From positions 372,001 through 436,000 of the forward strand of contig OY723298.1 in assembly GCA_963210315.1 (NCBI GenBank): 64,000 nucleotides of DNA. The letters run 5' to 3'. Below the pieces are notes generated by a model. It was not told the origin of the DNA. It was given only the letters and a program-made list of their open reading frames with translations, and ran no database searches. The stretch comes from Rhynchopus euleeides (lineage: Eukaryota > Euglenozoa > Diplonemea > Diplonemida > Diplonemidae). Both the position numbers and the translations under genes were made by a program. Of the stretch, positions 33,792 to 44,487 are shown one piece after another. Numbering within the stretch: position 1 is the stretch's first letter; each line of letters begins with the position of its first letter.

Positions 33792-35957
33792 TCACGCCCC
33801 ACACGTGTCCAGCTCAAACGAGGTCACCTCCCCGTCCAGCGGGCTGTCATATGACCAGTGGCTCAGCCCGATGAGGTTGCCGCTCCGCTGCACGGCAAGC
33901 GGTGCAGTGACGGGCCCCTGTGCACACAGAGCACCGTCCACATACATCGCCGCCTTTCCGTTCAGCACAGACGCCTCGAAGGCAAAGGTGCGCCCCAGAG
34001 GTGCCTGCCTGTCGCATGTGATGGACTGCGAACGGGCGCCCACAAACACGAACAGCGACAGCTTGCCGCTCCACCCGTGCTGTGTGACAAGCACGTTGTC
34101 CTTGCTAGGCCCGTTCCCAAAGTCAAACACACGCGCATATTTGCCGTACTTGTTGATCAGAACACGGGCCGTCACACGGAAGTTCCCGCCGAACGTCAGC
34201 GGCGCCTTCTGGTCAAACGTGTCGGCGGACTGGAATGACACAACCTGCGCCGCCTGTGGGCACTCGGTGTGCGCCGGGTCGACGTCGACGGGTGCGGGGG
34301 TCGCAACAGCCGGAGGTACAGGCGTAGCCGTGCTGGGCACTGCGGTCGCGGGGGGTGTAGGTGTCGCTGTGCTGGGGACTGCAGTTGCAGGGGGTGCAGG
34401 CGTAGCTGTGTTGGGCACTGCGGTCGCAGGGGGTGCAGGTGTCGCTGTGCTGGGCACTGCAGTTGGGACTGCGTCCGGCATCGGAGTCGCCGAGGGGACT
34501 GCGTTGCCAGCCCCACACATGTCCAGCTGAAACCAGGACACCTCGCCATCCAGCGGGAGGTCGGTTGCCCAGTGGCTCTTCCCGATGAAGTTGCCACTCC
34601 GCTCCACGACACGCGGTGCAGCGATGGGCCCCTCTCCACACAACTCACCGTTCATATACAGCGCCCCCTGTCCGTCGATCACAGACGCCTCGAAGGTAAA
34701 GGCCTTGTCATAATAAGGATAAGGCTTGTTGCATTTGATGGACTGCCAACGGGTGCCCACAAGCACGGACAGCGCCAGCCTGTGGGCGCCCCCGTCCTGA
34801 TGGAGAACCACGTTGTCCCCCATGTCAGGCCCGTTCCCAAAGTCAAACACACGCGCACTGCGGCGGGGCAGTTCGATCAGAGCAGTGCCCGTCACGCGGA
34901 AGTTCCCGCCAAACGTCAGCGGCGCGTTCTGGTCAAACGTGTCGGCGGACACGAATGACACAACCCGCTCCGCCTGCGGGCACTCGGTTTGCGCCGCGTT
35001 GGGGGGTGCGGGCGTCAGAGGTGCAGGTGTAGCTGTGCTGGGCACCTCAGTCGGGGGCGGGACTGCGGTGTAATAGTTATCGTGCTTCTGGCAGGCCGAC
35101 ACTGGGCGCCCCAGCCCGTCGTCGCACTGTGTGATGGTGTCGTTCTTCTCATAGGTCGTGAACCAGAGCCGGTTGATCCCCCCCGTGCACAGGTGATCGT
35201 CGCAGATGTTGGAGTCCATATTCCAGTAGCTGCACCCGATGCAGATGGAAGCATAGTAGTCATTCAGCCCGTCCTCATACGGGTAGCCCGCATCCATCGG
35301 CGGCCAGTAGTTGCACTGCACCACCGCCCCCGAATTCCACTGGGGAGGTGCACCCACGATCCCGTTCTCGCAGGTAGCTGCCGCGCAGCCGATGTAGCGC
35401 GACCTGATGCTGAGCACCTGGTTCCAGTGCCCGCATGTATCCGCGTAGCAGGTCTTCCGCTGCCAGTCGAACAGGTTCCCCTCAGCCACCCACCCGTTCA
35501 CAGAGTTTTTCATAAACGCTGATTTGCTCGCCGCCTCTGTGAAATCGTCGTCGTTGTTCTTAAAAAGCGCGACATTTTCCCCTGCGGTCAGAGGCGTTCC
35601 CCATCCGTACGACACCTTGTCCTTTATCTCCTTGTAGTCGTCATTGATCCCACCCGATCCGCCGAAGTGCCCGTAGTAGCAGTTTGCCGCCCGCTTCTTC
35701 GCCATCGCCTCCAAACCGGGGTCCCAGTACATCTCCGGGATCCCGGCAGCCACCGGGTGCCTACCATTTGGGCCCTGCCCGCCCTTCGCCCACAACCTCC
35801 GCTTTGCGTTGTGCGCGTCCAGCATTGCCCGCTTATCCTCCAAACTCAGCTCTGCGACAATACCAGGGGGTGCGCCATGTGCAAAGCTGCCGCACCACCC
35901 CGCTACCGCCACACCGACTAGCGCCATCCGCCAGGGGGGGCACGCGCTGCCGTGCAT
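33792..35957 (-). CDS. Secreted CAP/SCP protein with two LamG-like domains, copy 3
   Basis: 721 aa, with the same architecture as the gene at 17616-19781: signal peptide, CAP/SCP domain, spacer, LamG-like domain, ATPAPP repeat spacer, second LamG-like domain. Reading both translations side by side, I find only one amino-acid difference (CGHWNQV here, CGHWNLV in copy 2) and very few silent changes over 2.2 kb. The 3' flank differs more (33770-33790). This points to very recent duplication or gene conversion between loci 14 kb apart. Copy 3 agrees with copy 1 at the Q position, so copy 2 probably carries the derived residue. Confidence 0.87.
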   Translation of the reverse strand: MHGSACPPWRMALVGVAVAGWCGSFAHGAPPGIVAELSLEDKRAMLDAHNAKRRLWAKGGQGPNGRHPVAAGIPEMYWDPGLEAMAKKRAANCYYGHFGGSGGINDDYKEIKDKVSYGWGTPLTAGENVALFKNNDDDFTEAASKSAFMKNSVNGWVAEGNLFDWQRKTCYADTCGHWNQVLSIRSRYIGCAAATCENGIVGAPPQWNSGAVVQCNYWPPMDAGYPYEDGLNDYYASICIGCSYWNMDSNICDDHLCTGGINRLWFTTYEKNDTITQCDDGLGRPVSACQKHDNYYTAVPPPTEVPSTATPAPLTPAPPNAAQTECPQAERVVSFVSADTFDQNAPLTFGGNFRVTGTALIELPRRSARVFDFGNGPDMGDNVVLHQDGGAHRLALSVLVGTRWQSIKCNKPYPYYDKAFTFEASVIDGQGALYMNGELCGEGPIAAPRVVERSGNFIGKSHWATDLPLDGEVSWFQLDMCGAGNAVPSATPMPDAVPTAVPSTATPAPPATAVPNTATPAPPATAVPSTATPTPPATAVPSTATPVPPAVATPAPVDVDPAHTECPQAAQVVSFQSADTFDQKAPLTFGGNFRVTARVLINKYGKYARVFDFGNGPSKDNVLVTQHGWSGKLSLFVFVGARSQSITCDRQAPLGRTFAFEASVLNGKAAMYVDGALCAQGPVTAPLAVQRSGNLIGLSHWSYDSPLDGEVTSFELDTCGA

Positions 35958-35994
35958 AGCTGGGGCTGTGAAGTGAAGGAACGCTTACCGATCC

Positions 35995-36575
35995 CGTTAT
36001 CTGCGTGGTGTGTGGTGGTGCTGTGATGCAAATCAAACCAAACCAAATCCAAAGCAATCACCCTGGGTGTGGGTGCGGGTGCGGGCGAGGGATCTGAGTG
36101 CCGTCCGCCTCGCCGTTTGATTGTGGAGAGTGAAAGAAAAGGCAAATCTCCCGGTTTGGGGCGGATGAGGTCTGGAGGTGCCGCTCGAAGTTCACCTCGA
36201 CCACCGCACTGACCCCTGTCAGGCACATCAGCGGCATCAGAAGCACCATCCCTCGCATTGCCGGCAGGTGTGGCTGAGGCGTCTGCAGACACAAATCGGT
36301 ACGGACAACGGCACCTTTGCTGCTGGGTGAGGCTCATGGCCTGGGATCAGGAGTAGGGAGGGCACAGAACGAGATGCGCAGCCAATGGTGGTGCGGGAGC
36401 ACTCAAATCAGCAATTCTCCCATGAATGGATGACAAGAAACGAGAGGGTGTCGTGAAAACAAAAGAGGGGGTGGGGTGGGGTGGAGGGCTGCGCTGCGAT
36501 TTCATCTGCTTCCGTTGACTCCGTTGCGCCTGTTTTATTTTGTGTGGCGACGCCAGACCACCACACCACACAGCA
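35995..36575 (-). repeat. Intergenic module fragments flanking a lyase gene fragment
   Basis: Module sequence is present at 35995-36098 (ATGCAAAT motif to GGGATCTGAG) and again from about 36440 (GTGTCGTGAAAACAAAAG) to 36575, ending inside the CCACA tract. Between them lies foreign sequence containing the 5' fragment of the PL14-like gene and a 40-bp stretch (TTTGATTGTGGAGAGTGAA...AAATCTCCC) also seen near 5461-5497. Confidence 0.8.
36171..36257 (-). pseudogene. Truncated 5' fragment of the PL14-like lyase gene
   Basis: From the ATG at 36257 the first 29 codons (signal peptide MRGMVLLMPLMCLTGVSA, then VVEVNFERHLQ) match the start of the gene at 61469-62965, with one Ala to Thr change in the signal peptide. 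Homology continues upstream to about 36440, covering that gene's leader. It stops abruptly at 36171, so the catalytic part is absent. The leader here has about 13 bases lacking at 62960-62970. Confidence 0.8.
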
Positions 36576-36766
36576 CTGCATCGCAGCGGAGACTCTATGC
36601 ACATCGAGACCTGAGTTGTTACAGCAGGAAAGAGATCAGTGGGAGGGGCGGATAGGAGGCGAGGGGTGGTGGGGGAAGGCTAGATTTACATCGGGGCGCC
36701 GACAGGGGCAAGCAGCGCGGAGAAAATCAAGATACAGGCTCTGGGATGGCTTCCCCCCCCCCCCTA

Positions 36767-37549
36767 GGCATAGGGTGCGGGCGATTCGCCTATCGCCCTA
36801 TATTCGCCCAACCGGGTTCGAGCCCCGATTATCGCGTATCGAATCGCCTTATCGCCCATTATCGCCCAATTATCGCCCGTTTTCTTTCACACTTTCTGAA
36901 GGGGTCTTCAGCTAGTGGTGAGTGGGTTACCGCTCTACTGACCCTGGGTCCCACAGGGCCCTGTAACCTCGTCAACAACTGGGCCAAGACCTAGGATTCT
37001 GCATCAGAAATCAGCTTCTGACCACTGACGTCATGCGGGTGGGTCATTTCCTCGGTCAAAACCCACGTGAGGAACTGGGCATTGGCCCAGATCCTGACCT
37101 CGCTCAGGACCTGTTCACTCGCCGTTACTAGGAGCACTCGTGAGCATGAAGCGGGTACACCTTAGTGTTGAAGGAGATGCGTGGTTCTAGTGTAGTCGGT
37201 CTGAATGGGAGGAGATGCACTCCGTACGTTTGAGATGACTCATTGCAGAGCCCACAGGAAGCTTCACGGCTGATCTGAGACCTGGGGCGGTTCTGACCCT
37301 GGTCACAGAGTCATGACCCACTGAGAACACTGGAGCAGAGGGCTTGATCTAGGTCAGGAACCGGGTCTTCACGGAGGCAATGACCACTCACCACCTCAGC
37401 CGTGATCTGACGTCCCTGGCCGGGCCATTTTGCCCCCAAAAATACGACGGAAAAATTATCGCCCACTTATCGCCTTGACAGAATGGGCGATAATGAGGGC
37501 GATAATTTTTGCGATTTGGGCGATAACCGAATCGCCCGCACCCTATGCC
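36767..37549. mobile_element. Element A: TA-flanked MITE-like transposon (783 bp) with TATCGCC arrays
   Basis: Perfect inverted termini, first 20 bases GGCATAGGGTGCGGGCGATT, flanked by TA at 36765-36766 and 37550-37551. The subterminal zones contain many TTATCGCCC / GGGCGATAA words on both sides. The centre has no protein-like frame. The right-hand TA is also the left-hand TA of element B, so A sits exactly at the edge of B. Confidence 0.85.
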
Positions 37550-37551
37550 TA

Positions 37552-39076
37552 GGGCGGGTCGAAAGCCTGTCCCAAAATGGGGTTTTTCGACATAGCAGCC
37601 GCGGCCCTCTATTTGACCTTCTGACCCCCCAGAACCCACCATACCCCGGTTTTTGGGCCCTAGGAGTCCGATTTTCGGGCTCCCGAGCCCCGGAAAGTCG
37701 ATTTTTGATGATGTCAAAATTTTGTTCCCTACATCACCTCAGCACCTCAGGGTCACGCACGGGTTCGCCAGTCCACTATCAGCCCATGTGCAGGCCCACT
37801 TTCTCGACCTCCTCCACCCCTTCCTCCCCTGCGTCCTCAAGACCCTCCATAGGTGCCAATCCTGCATCTTTCGACCCTCTTCCCACTCCAGCGTCGCACC
37901 AAACTGTTGAATGCGGGCAGCCACCATCTCCTTCTCTGTATACACTGCCAGATCATGCAAAGATGCATACTGATGCAGAGTGGGAACCGTCATCAACTTG
38001 CACAGTGTGCGGTGCTTGGCTGCAAGGGACAGGCGGCACAACTGGCCACTGCTCCGACACTGAGATGCTGGTCTGGCCAACGAACTCTTTGTAAGTTGAA
38101 AGGTCTCCTCTGTCGGGAGGGGGGTTTGCGAACCAACCCTCACGACTTGCTCATGGCTTGCTGAGCAGGGCGTGCAATGACTTTCTGATTATTCAGGACG
38201 TGCATTCGAAGCCCGCGCACTTCTTCTGTGAAATGGTTGTTGCGAGAGTTGCACTGTGTGATTCCTTGATCCCCTTCCTCGCCTCAGCGTACGGAGGACG
38301 CTTGAATGTCCCGAGCATATCCTTCGCAGCGTCTTTAGCCAGTTCCGCGCACTCGTCATTTACATAAGGCGCGTGCAGCATAAATACCCGGACACTGTTC
38401 TGAGACCAGGTCTTGAGCGCCAGAAGAGAACCTTGATGATAAGCTCGGGCTCTGCGTTGCAGCTGGGTACTCGCTGCGCTCTTCCACCTCCCTTGACTGT
38501 CTGCATCCACAGGAGAAATGCTTCGCAGATAACGGCAGCAGTGGCAAGTGTTTAGTCGGGACAGTTTACCTGCCTTGCATTCTAAGAGAGCATTCTCATG
38601 AGGGCATCAACACTAATGCATCACTGTCGGCTATGATGACATCCTCCCTGTTCCTGGCAGCTCCGAGTTCAATAGCAGGCCACCCAACGACTGTGTCAGA
38701 TGGCAGTATTCGATGGCATCTTCTCACTGTCCGAATCGTTGGGATACGACGTTGTTTGTGGCGCGGATGAGCGGTTGCATCAGAAAATCACAGCCGCAGG
38801 ATGGTGTGCGCTCGGACGTCCCAGGATGAGAGTGTTTTACTATCTGCCCGTGGCAGGCGTCCGTGCCATGACCCGGAGGTGCAGTATAGGGAACGGAAAA
38901 ATTGACATCATCAAAAATCGACTTTCCGGGGCTCGGGAGCCCGAAAATCGGACTCCTAGGGCCCAAAAACCGGGGTATGGTGGGTTCTGGGGGGTCAGAA
39001 GGTCAAATAGAGGGCCGCGGCTGCTATGTCGAAAAACACCATTTTGGGACAAAAAAACGGGGCTTTCGACCCCCCC
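37552..39076. mobile_element. Element B: TA-flanked transposon (1,525 bp) with ~190-bp TIRs
   Basis: The left end begins GGGCGGGTCGAAAGCC and the inverted right end GGGGGGGTCGAAAGCC. Near-identity continues through TTTTTCGACATAGCAGCCGC, CTCTATTTGACCTTCTGACC and TTTTTGATGATGTCAA. TA flanks lie at 37550-37551 and 39077-39078. Inside, two short minus frames (37739-38143 and 38193-38510) have protein-like composition but are broken; they may be decayed transposase gene remnants. No DDE motif can be assigned. Confidence 0.85.
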
Positions 39077-39078
39077 TA

Positions 39079-39400
39079 CCCCCCCCCCCTCCTCTCCCTC
39101 CTCCTTCGCCAGGCATGTCGCTAAGCGTCGACCGTCGACCCAGTGATTTTGGGTTTCCCCCCCCATAAAAAAGCGTCGACCCAGCGTCGACCCAGTGGAC
39201 TGGGTTGACGCTTGGTCGAGGCTTGGAGCGTCGACCTAGTGGAACTGGGTTGCCATTCAAGCCTGGACCAAGCGTCAACCCATTTATTACACTGGGTCGA
39301 CGCTAACCTAGCGTTGGCCCGGTTACACTGGGTCGACGCTCACCAAGCGTCGACCAAGCGTCAACCCACTTTCACTGGGTCGACGTCGAAGAGAGTATGG
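39079..39400. repeat. Array of GCGTCGACCCAGT words
   Basis: About a dozen direct and inverted copies of GCGTCGACCCAGTG and ACTGGGTTGACGCTTGG at irregular spacing. It resembles the subterminal arrays of neighbouring transposons, but I could not find a matching right end, so it may be half of a broken element. Confidence 0.65.
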
Positions 39401-39404
39401 TTTT

Positions 39405-39665
39405 GCAGGAACAGATGCTCACTACCGTGGCCTCCGGCGGCTGGGGGGCTCCGCCCCCCAGACCCCCCTGTGGCGTATGTCTCGTACTCAAGTCATTCGA
39501 TTCCCATCAGGTCAGGGAATCCACCCACTCCAGTAGCCTCAGGAGGACGCAGCCAACTCACACAGAATCTGTACGCCCACAATGAACAGATGCTCACTAC
39601 CGTGGCCTCCGGCGGATGGGGGGCTCTGCCCCCCAGACCCCCCATCTCGCGTGCCCGTCTAGTAA
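39405..39665 (+). repeat. Hairpin-bearing repeat, two units (also at 56.7 kb and 49.1 kb)
   Basis: Two units about 177 bp apart share CACTACCGTGGCCTCCGGCG followed by the near-palindrome CTGGGGGGCTCCGCCCCCCA. Two inverted units lie inside element K at about 56680-56910, and a diverged one lies near 49050-49140. The conserved hairpin suggests a structural role or a mobile origin. Confidence 0.75.
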
Positions 39666-40203
39666 CCAAGTCCTTGCGCTTTGACGGCCGTGACATATCA
39701 GGGGGCAGCGTCGAAATCATGGTCCCGAAAGCCATTTTTTGGTTTCCTCCGGCACCCGACGGCGCGAGCGGGAGAGGAACCACGGAAGGAACCCAGCGCC
39801 TCACACCGTGCCCACCTAGTGGTCCACCGATGGGAAAATTCAAAATTTGGCAACACGAGCGCGCGCGAGAAAAATTGACCCCTAGTGTTTTCCCCCCTGA
39901 TCCCCCCCCAAAACAGGAGCGTCAACCCACCAAATCTCCAAAATCGAAAAGTTAGCGACAGGCCTGCTCCTTCGCTCGTTATGATCCTGCCGCGAAAGCG
40001 GATCGCCAGCAGGGAAGGGGGCCGGGGGGGCGGAAAGGACGTTGCCCCAAGAAGAAATACTCTAGAGATGCGATAGGCTGCCAGAGGGCCACTTGACACA
40101 GCACCCCGCCCCCTCCCCCCCCACACGCACACCCAATCTACAACCCCCCTCGCCCCCGGCGTGCAGCCTGGGCAGCTGGGAGTCTCCCTCGCGTATCTCG
40201 GCC
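39666..40203. other. Transposon-like remnant and 3' flank
   Basis: 39700-39960 resembles element interiors in composition and has a CGAGCGCGCGCGAG palindrome. I found no matching termini. 39960-40203 is the 3' flank of the next gene. No coding frame is supported. Confidence 0.4.
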
Positions 40204-41573
40204 CTATTGGGGCTGCTGCAGGCCTATTTTGTCCAGAGCCCAGATCACAGCCTGTTCAGCAACGGCCTGTGCTTCGAAAGCGGCTGTGACAGTCTCGCTG
40301 ACAATTGCCTGTGTTGCATGGGGTGGTGGTGTGCATCGCGTCACTCAATAGCATCCACCTGATTTGTATTTTTATTGCAAGCCATTTCGTGGAAGCGTGC
40401 AATGCAACAACTTTCGGAGAGAATCGAGCCGAATGGATGTTTTTTTCAGGCTGGGCGCACAAACAGCGCCTTTTTTTGGGCCAGAACACGGCCCACCCTC
40501 AGATCAATTTTGTTGCTTCATCGCTGCCTTCACCCTCGCCATACCTGCTGTATTTTGGACTGCTCGAGGCACTCTTCGAGACGGGCACACCGGACACGCT
40601 CCTGCTGGAGCTCGGCGAGAAGCGATGCGGGGTCCAGCGTGCCCACAACATCGACAGTCGGTGTGTCTTCCGGCGGGGACACAAGGCGCCCACTGGCGCC
40701 CCTCTGCGGCGAGACATCGCGCGCCTGACGCAGCTGCGGGCTGCTGCGGCCGTCCTCCTCGAGGGTGGCCGCGCAGTGCACCTCCGGCACCAAGCTGGGC
40801 AGCCCACGCGCGTCGTACTCCACCCACGCCGTCAGCAGATGCGGCAGCCGCCCGTCGTGCTGCTCTGCCGTCCGCAGCACCCCGCCCCCAATGCACCACC
40901 TGCCCTCCTCCGACTCCAGCGCCTCGCCACGCTCCGACAGCCACCGCAGGTGCCGCGCGCTGCCATACCGCGACCCGCTGAGCCTGTAGCTCCCCGACAC
41001 CCCGAGACGCTCCGGCGCAATCACGAAATACTCTGAAGGCGCCGCCGCAGTGGCAGGCCGCATCGGGGTAACCCCAGGCTCGTCGTCTGCCTCGGCCTGT
41101 GTGGGGGCGCTGCGCGCCTCGCCTAGTGTGTAGTGCTGCTGCACCGACGTGGCACGTGCAGAGGGGTATCCAGCAGTAGGGGCGTGTGCCGCTGCCCTCC
41201 CGGAGCCGGGTGTGGGGGCGTGGTGGTGTGGGTGGGGCGCTGGCGCCGTGTCGCGCGGTGATTGCCCTGCCGCTGCCCTCCCGGAGCCGGGGTGCGGGCG
41301 GCGCCGCGGCGGGGATGCAGCGGGTGGGGAGGCAACCCCGCCGGCAGCTTCGGCAGCCTCGAGCTCCGCAAGCAGCTCGAGGCAGGCGCCCCGCAGGCGC
41401 AGCACAGCGGCGCGTTCCAGAGAGGCGTCGCCCTGCCCGACGCTCTGCGCGAACTGGCGCACCACCACGCCCAACGCCCCCCCGCAGTGAGGGGGCACCA
41501 TCGTCATCTCCGTGTGTGCGCCACCGCAACACAGCGCCCTGCAGGCAGTGGGTGTGGGGGCCGTGGGGGTCAT
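40204..41573 (-). CDS. Coiled-coil protein with Ala/Pro-rich middle, two exons
   Basis: Exon 1 is 41573-40545 and exon 2 is 40308-40204, joined in phase 0, giving 376 aa. Without splicing the frame reads QQVWRG and stops within the donor. With splicing it continues as AIVSETVTAAFEAQAVAEQ to IGLQQPQ and a stop, which is far more protein-like. The N-terminus is helical (GDASLERAAVLRLRGACLEL), the middle is Ala/Pro/His-rich and disordered, then a compact domain follows (YFVIAPERLGVSGSYRLSGS, LRWLSERGEA, RWCIGGGV, LLTAWVEYDARG) and a C-terminal coiled coil. The start could instead be the Met at 41507. I do not recognise a family; a structural role is likely. Confidence 0.68.
40309..40544 (-). other. 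Spliceosomal intron (236 bp, GTATGG donor)
   Basis: The donor is CAGCAG|GTATGG and the acceptor CATGCAACACAG|GCAATTG on the coding strand. The donor shares GTATG with the other two introns. The 34-codon terminal exon has a clean helical composition. The call rests on composition and splice motifs, not on homology. Confidence 0.65.
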
Positions 41574-42045
41574 ATCAAGAGCGGGGTATCGACATGTGGT
41601 GGGACCCTGGGCTAAGAAAAGGTCAGGGGACCTCAAAGGTGCCACTTCAGCTCTGCCATTCTTCTCTTGAATCAGCAGGGCATGCGGCGGGGAGAGCGGG
41701 GGGGTCCCGGGGGGGATGGGAGGGGAGGGGAGGGGAGGGGCGTCTCTCTGTGTGTCAGACATCATATGGCGGGTATAATCTAACTCGCGTACGTCTAGAT
41801 AGCTGCGGAAGTTCGAGCAGTGCCGTGGAGCGCAGGGCACGCAGATGACACACATACCACACCACACCCCAAGCCTTTAGATGCCGTGACACCACAGCTC
41901 GGCAACGGCGGGCCCACCACCCCCCCCCAGGATGCTTTGAAATTATTCTATTCAGACAGCATACCAACCGCATGATACTCTATTATACGGATTATGCGGA
42001 GCTGGAGTGGCACTACCACCACCACCACCACCTCCTCCTCCTCCT
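41574..42045. other. Intergenic leader region, pyrimidine-rich on the coding strand
   Basis: It lies between the start of the gene at 40204-41573 and the stop of the gene at 42046-44358. It contains (GGGGA)n at about 41715-41740 and a C run at 41918-41929 of the plus strand. The minus frame is open to 41867, but its first 98 codons look like leader, not protein. Confidence 0.5.
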
Positions 42046-44358
42046 TCACTCCAAAAACGCATTCAGCCTCTCGAGGATGTCAACCTTCGACCTCTCCATG
42101 AGCTGGGAGTCGGGGGGGGTGGGGGTTTGGGTTTCTCGGAGGGTGGCTTCCCGCTCTTTGGCAGCAGAGTAGCACCGCGGCACCAGCTGCGGCCGCACCA
42201 CCTCCTCCTCCCGCCCTTCGGGACCCTCCCCTGCCGCACCGGCCGACCGCCCCCGCCGCCTCTTCAGAATGACCGGCGTGAAGGGGCACGACTCAGCGAT
42301 CTTCCTCTCCTCCAGCTCTGCATACCGCTGCGCACGGGAGACCGCACGCCCCCTCTTCGCCTCCGCATCCTCATGCAGCTTGTTGTGCAGATTCCGCGGC
42401 GCCTGCTTCCCAGCATCCACCACCCCCGCCCCATCGCCCCCCTGCAGCACCTCCCACAGGTCAAACTCCTGCTGCGCCCGCGGGGGATCCGTCCGCCACA
42501 CCCTGGCGGGGCCATACCTCGCCCCCTTCAGCAGATGCAGCAGGTCGGAATATGTGAACCCCACATCACTCCCTCCGCCCCCCACCCCCTCCAGCTGGGG
42601 CAGAACCGCCGCGGTGTAGGGGTCGAAATTCCTCTCCTTCACGGAGGAGAGCGCGATCTCCCCCGACTCCCCTGGGCCGCCTCCGTGGAGGTGGAAGAAC
42701 TCGAGAATCTCGCGCCTCCGCTTCGCCTCGGCACGCCTCCGCGTCGCCGGGCGGAGGTAGAGCCCGACATCCGCCTGATCCGCAAGGCGCTGCGACTGCG
42801 CCTGCTCCCGCAGCGCCTGCGCCTCGCGGGCCAGCTGCGCCTCACCGTGGAGGCGCTTGTCTCGAGAATGCGCAGAGGCCCCCTCCCCTGGGTGATCCCT
42901 CTTGGGCGATGAGGTTTGCCGGCTTGGGGATACACCGCCACCGCCACTACCGCCACTGCCCTCCGGAGGCTGGGGGTGGTGGGTGTGGTGGGGGTGTGGG
43001 TGCATACTCCCCCCGGCACCCGCAGCAAGGAGTTGCCCCAGCGCCGCCTCCCGTATGGCCCCCGCGGATCGCTGCTTGGCATACACCATGGAGTCCAGCC
43101 ACTCCTCGGTCTCCCGGGTGCCGGCGGCGTGCCGCCGCCGCCCGCCCTGCTGTGCCACACCCCTCACCTCCGTGTTGTAGAACTCCCGCGCCTCCGCCCG
43201 GCGGCGGCGCATCTCCGCCGCCTCCAGATGCAGCCTGCTGTGCACCGGGGTGCTGTGGGCGGGCCGCGCCGCTTCGGAAGGGGGCGGCTGGGGGGACATC
43301 TCAACGCCACCCCTCCCCCCCCCTCCCCCACCTCCTCCATCACCAAAGGCGGCCTTCGCGAGGGTGACGAGCCGGTCGATTCTATCCAACACAGAGGCCG
43401 GCTCCCCCTCCTCCCCACCCCCAGCGTCGTTCTGCTGCTGCCCCACCTGGGCAGGCCCAACCGGCTCCCCTGCAGACGACGGGGCCCCCCCGCCGCAGAG
43501 GCGCGCCTTTCCCGCATGCCTCTGCAGCGCCGCTGGGAGATACCCCCGGCGCACCCCCTCCAGGTCTGGGCGGAAGGATGCGGCGGGTGAGGTGGATGCC
43601 TCCTCATCGCGCCTCCGCCTTGCGCAGTAGAGGGGTGCGGTGCAAGAACCCCCCCTGACACTGCAGGTGGGGCTGTTAGAGCGTTGGTACAGCAACTCGC
43701 CTCTATGGGTTGCGGAGGGGGAGGCACTGCTCCCGCCGCTGCCTCCGGCGGCGGCAGCTCCCTTCCTCGCCCCGGTGGAGATGGCGGGGTGGAAGGTCAC
43801 ATCCTTCAGCTCGGCAAGAGCAAGCCTGCAGCGCTGCTGCTCAGCCCACTCAGCCTTGTGGTGCCGCATGCGCTCCCCCAGCTGGAAGAGACGCGTGCCG
43901 GGCTGCTTGATTTTGGCTGGAGGTGTGTCAGGTGAGGAGGGGGGGTGTGAGGAGGGCGCGTCGCTGCTGCGGCTGCCGCAGCTGCCCCCGCGCCTGGGGG
44001 TGCGGTGGTGCAGCCGCAGGCGGGGCACGTTGGGGAGGGATGTGGACCGGGGGGCCGCGTCGCGCGTCTTGCGCAGCGTGCCGATGCGGCGGAGGTGCGC
44101 CTCCTGCAGCCGGCCCTCGCGCTGCTTCGCAGCGAGGAAGCCCTTCCGGTTGGCCTGCAGGCGCTGCCGCCTCTCAGCAAGGTCCGCCTCCTCCCTTGCG
44201 AGTGCCGCGCTCGCCCTCGTGCTGGCGCATGATGCCGCGCGCTTGAGATCCGCCCGCCGGCGACGCGACCACTCCCTGTGGACTAGCCCCTGCAGGGCGT
44301 GGACCTCGTCTTTGTGCTGTTCGAGGCGCACCGCCCTCTCGGACTGCGTCTCGTTCAT
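42046..44358 (-). CDS. Arg-rich coiled-coil protein, possible flagellar or cytoskeletal component
   Basis: 770 aa from the ATG at 44358 (MNETQSERAVRLEQHKDEVH). The open frame extends further upstream, but that part is a proline tract running into transposon C, so I reject the upstream start. Residues 1-130 are a charged coiled coil (LAREEADLAERRQRLQANRK). Several separated helical segments rich in Arg, Glu and Ala follow (RRRRAEAREFYNTEVRG, LAREAQALREQAQSQRLADQ, ATRRRAEAKRRREILEFF). Near the C-terminus RKIAESCPFTPVILKRR resembles the CTFxPxI motif seen in many ciliary and cytoskeletal proteins. Gly- and Pro-rich disordered spacers connect them. The gene ends cleanly with DILERLNAFLE. Function is inferred only from composition. 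Confidence 0.72.
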   Translation of the reverse strand: MNETQSERAVRLEQHKDEVHALQGLVHREWSRRRRADLKRAASCASTRASAALAREEADLAERRQRLQANRKGFLAAKQREGRLQEAHLRRIGTLRKTRDAAPRSTSLPNVPRLRLHHRTPRRGGSCGSRSSDAPSSHPPSSPDTPPAKIKQPGTRLFQLGERMRHHKAEWAEQQRCRLALAELKDVTFHPAISTGARKGAAAAGGSGGSSASPSATHRGELLYQRSNSPTCSVRGGSCTAPLYCARRRRDEEASTSPAASFRPDLEGVRRGYLPAALQRHAGKARLCGGGAPSSAGEPVGPAQVGQQQNDAGGGEEGEPASVLDRIDRLVTLAKAAFGDGGGGGGGGRGGVEMSPQPPPSEAARPAHSTPVHSRLHLEAAEMRRRRAEAREFYNTEVRGVAQQGGRRRHAAGTRETEEWLDSMVYAKQRSAGAIREAALGQLLAAGAGGSMHPHPHHTHHPQPPEGSGGSGGGGVSPSRQTSSPKRDHPGEGASAHSRDKRLHGEAQLAREAQALREQAQSQRLADQADVGLYLRPATRRRAEAKRRREILEFFHLHGGGPGESGEIALSSVKERNFDPYTAAVLPQLEGVGGGGSDVGFTYSDLLHLLKGARYGPARVWRTDPPRAQQEFDLWEVLQGGDGAGVVDAGKQAPRNLHNKLHEDAEAKRGRAVSRAQRYAELEERKIAESCPFTPVILKRRRGRSAGAAGEGPEGREEEVVRPQLVPRCYSAAKEREATLRETQTPTPPDSQLMERSKVDILERLNAFLE

Positions 44359-44487
44359 CTGTGTAACCCCCGTGGCATGGCGCAGAGGGGGGGTGTGTCT
44401 GAAGGCGGGCGGCGGTGGTGGTGGTGGTGGTGGTGTGGCGGTGGGGATTGAAGTAGAGGCAGAGGGTGGGGGGGGGGGGGGGGGGTA

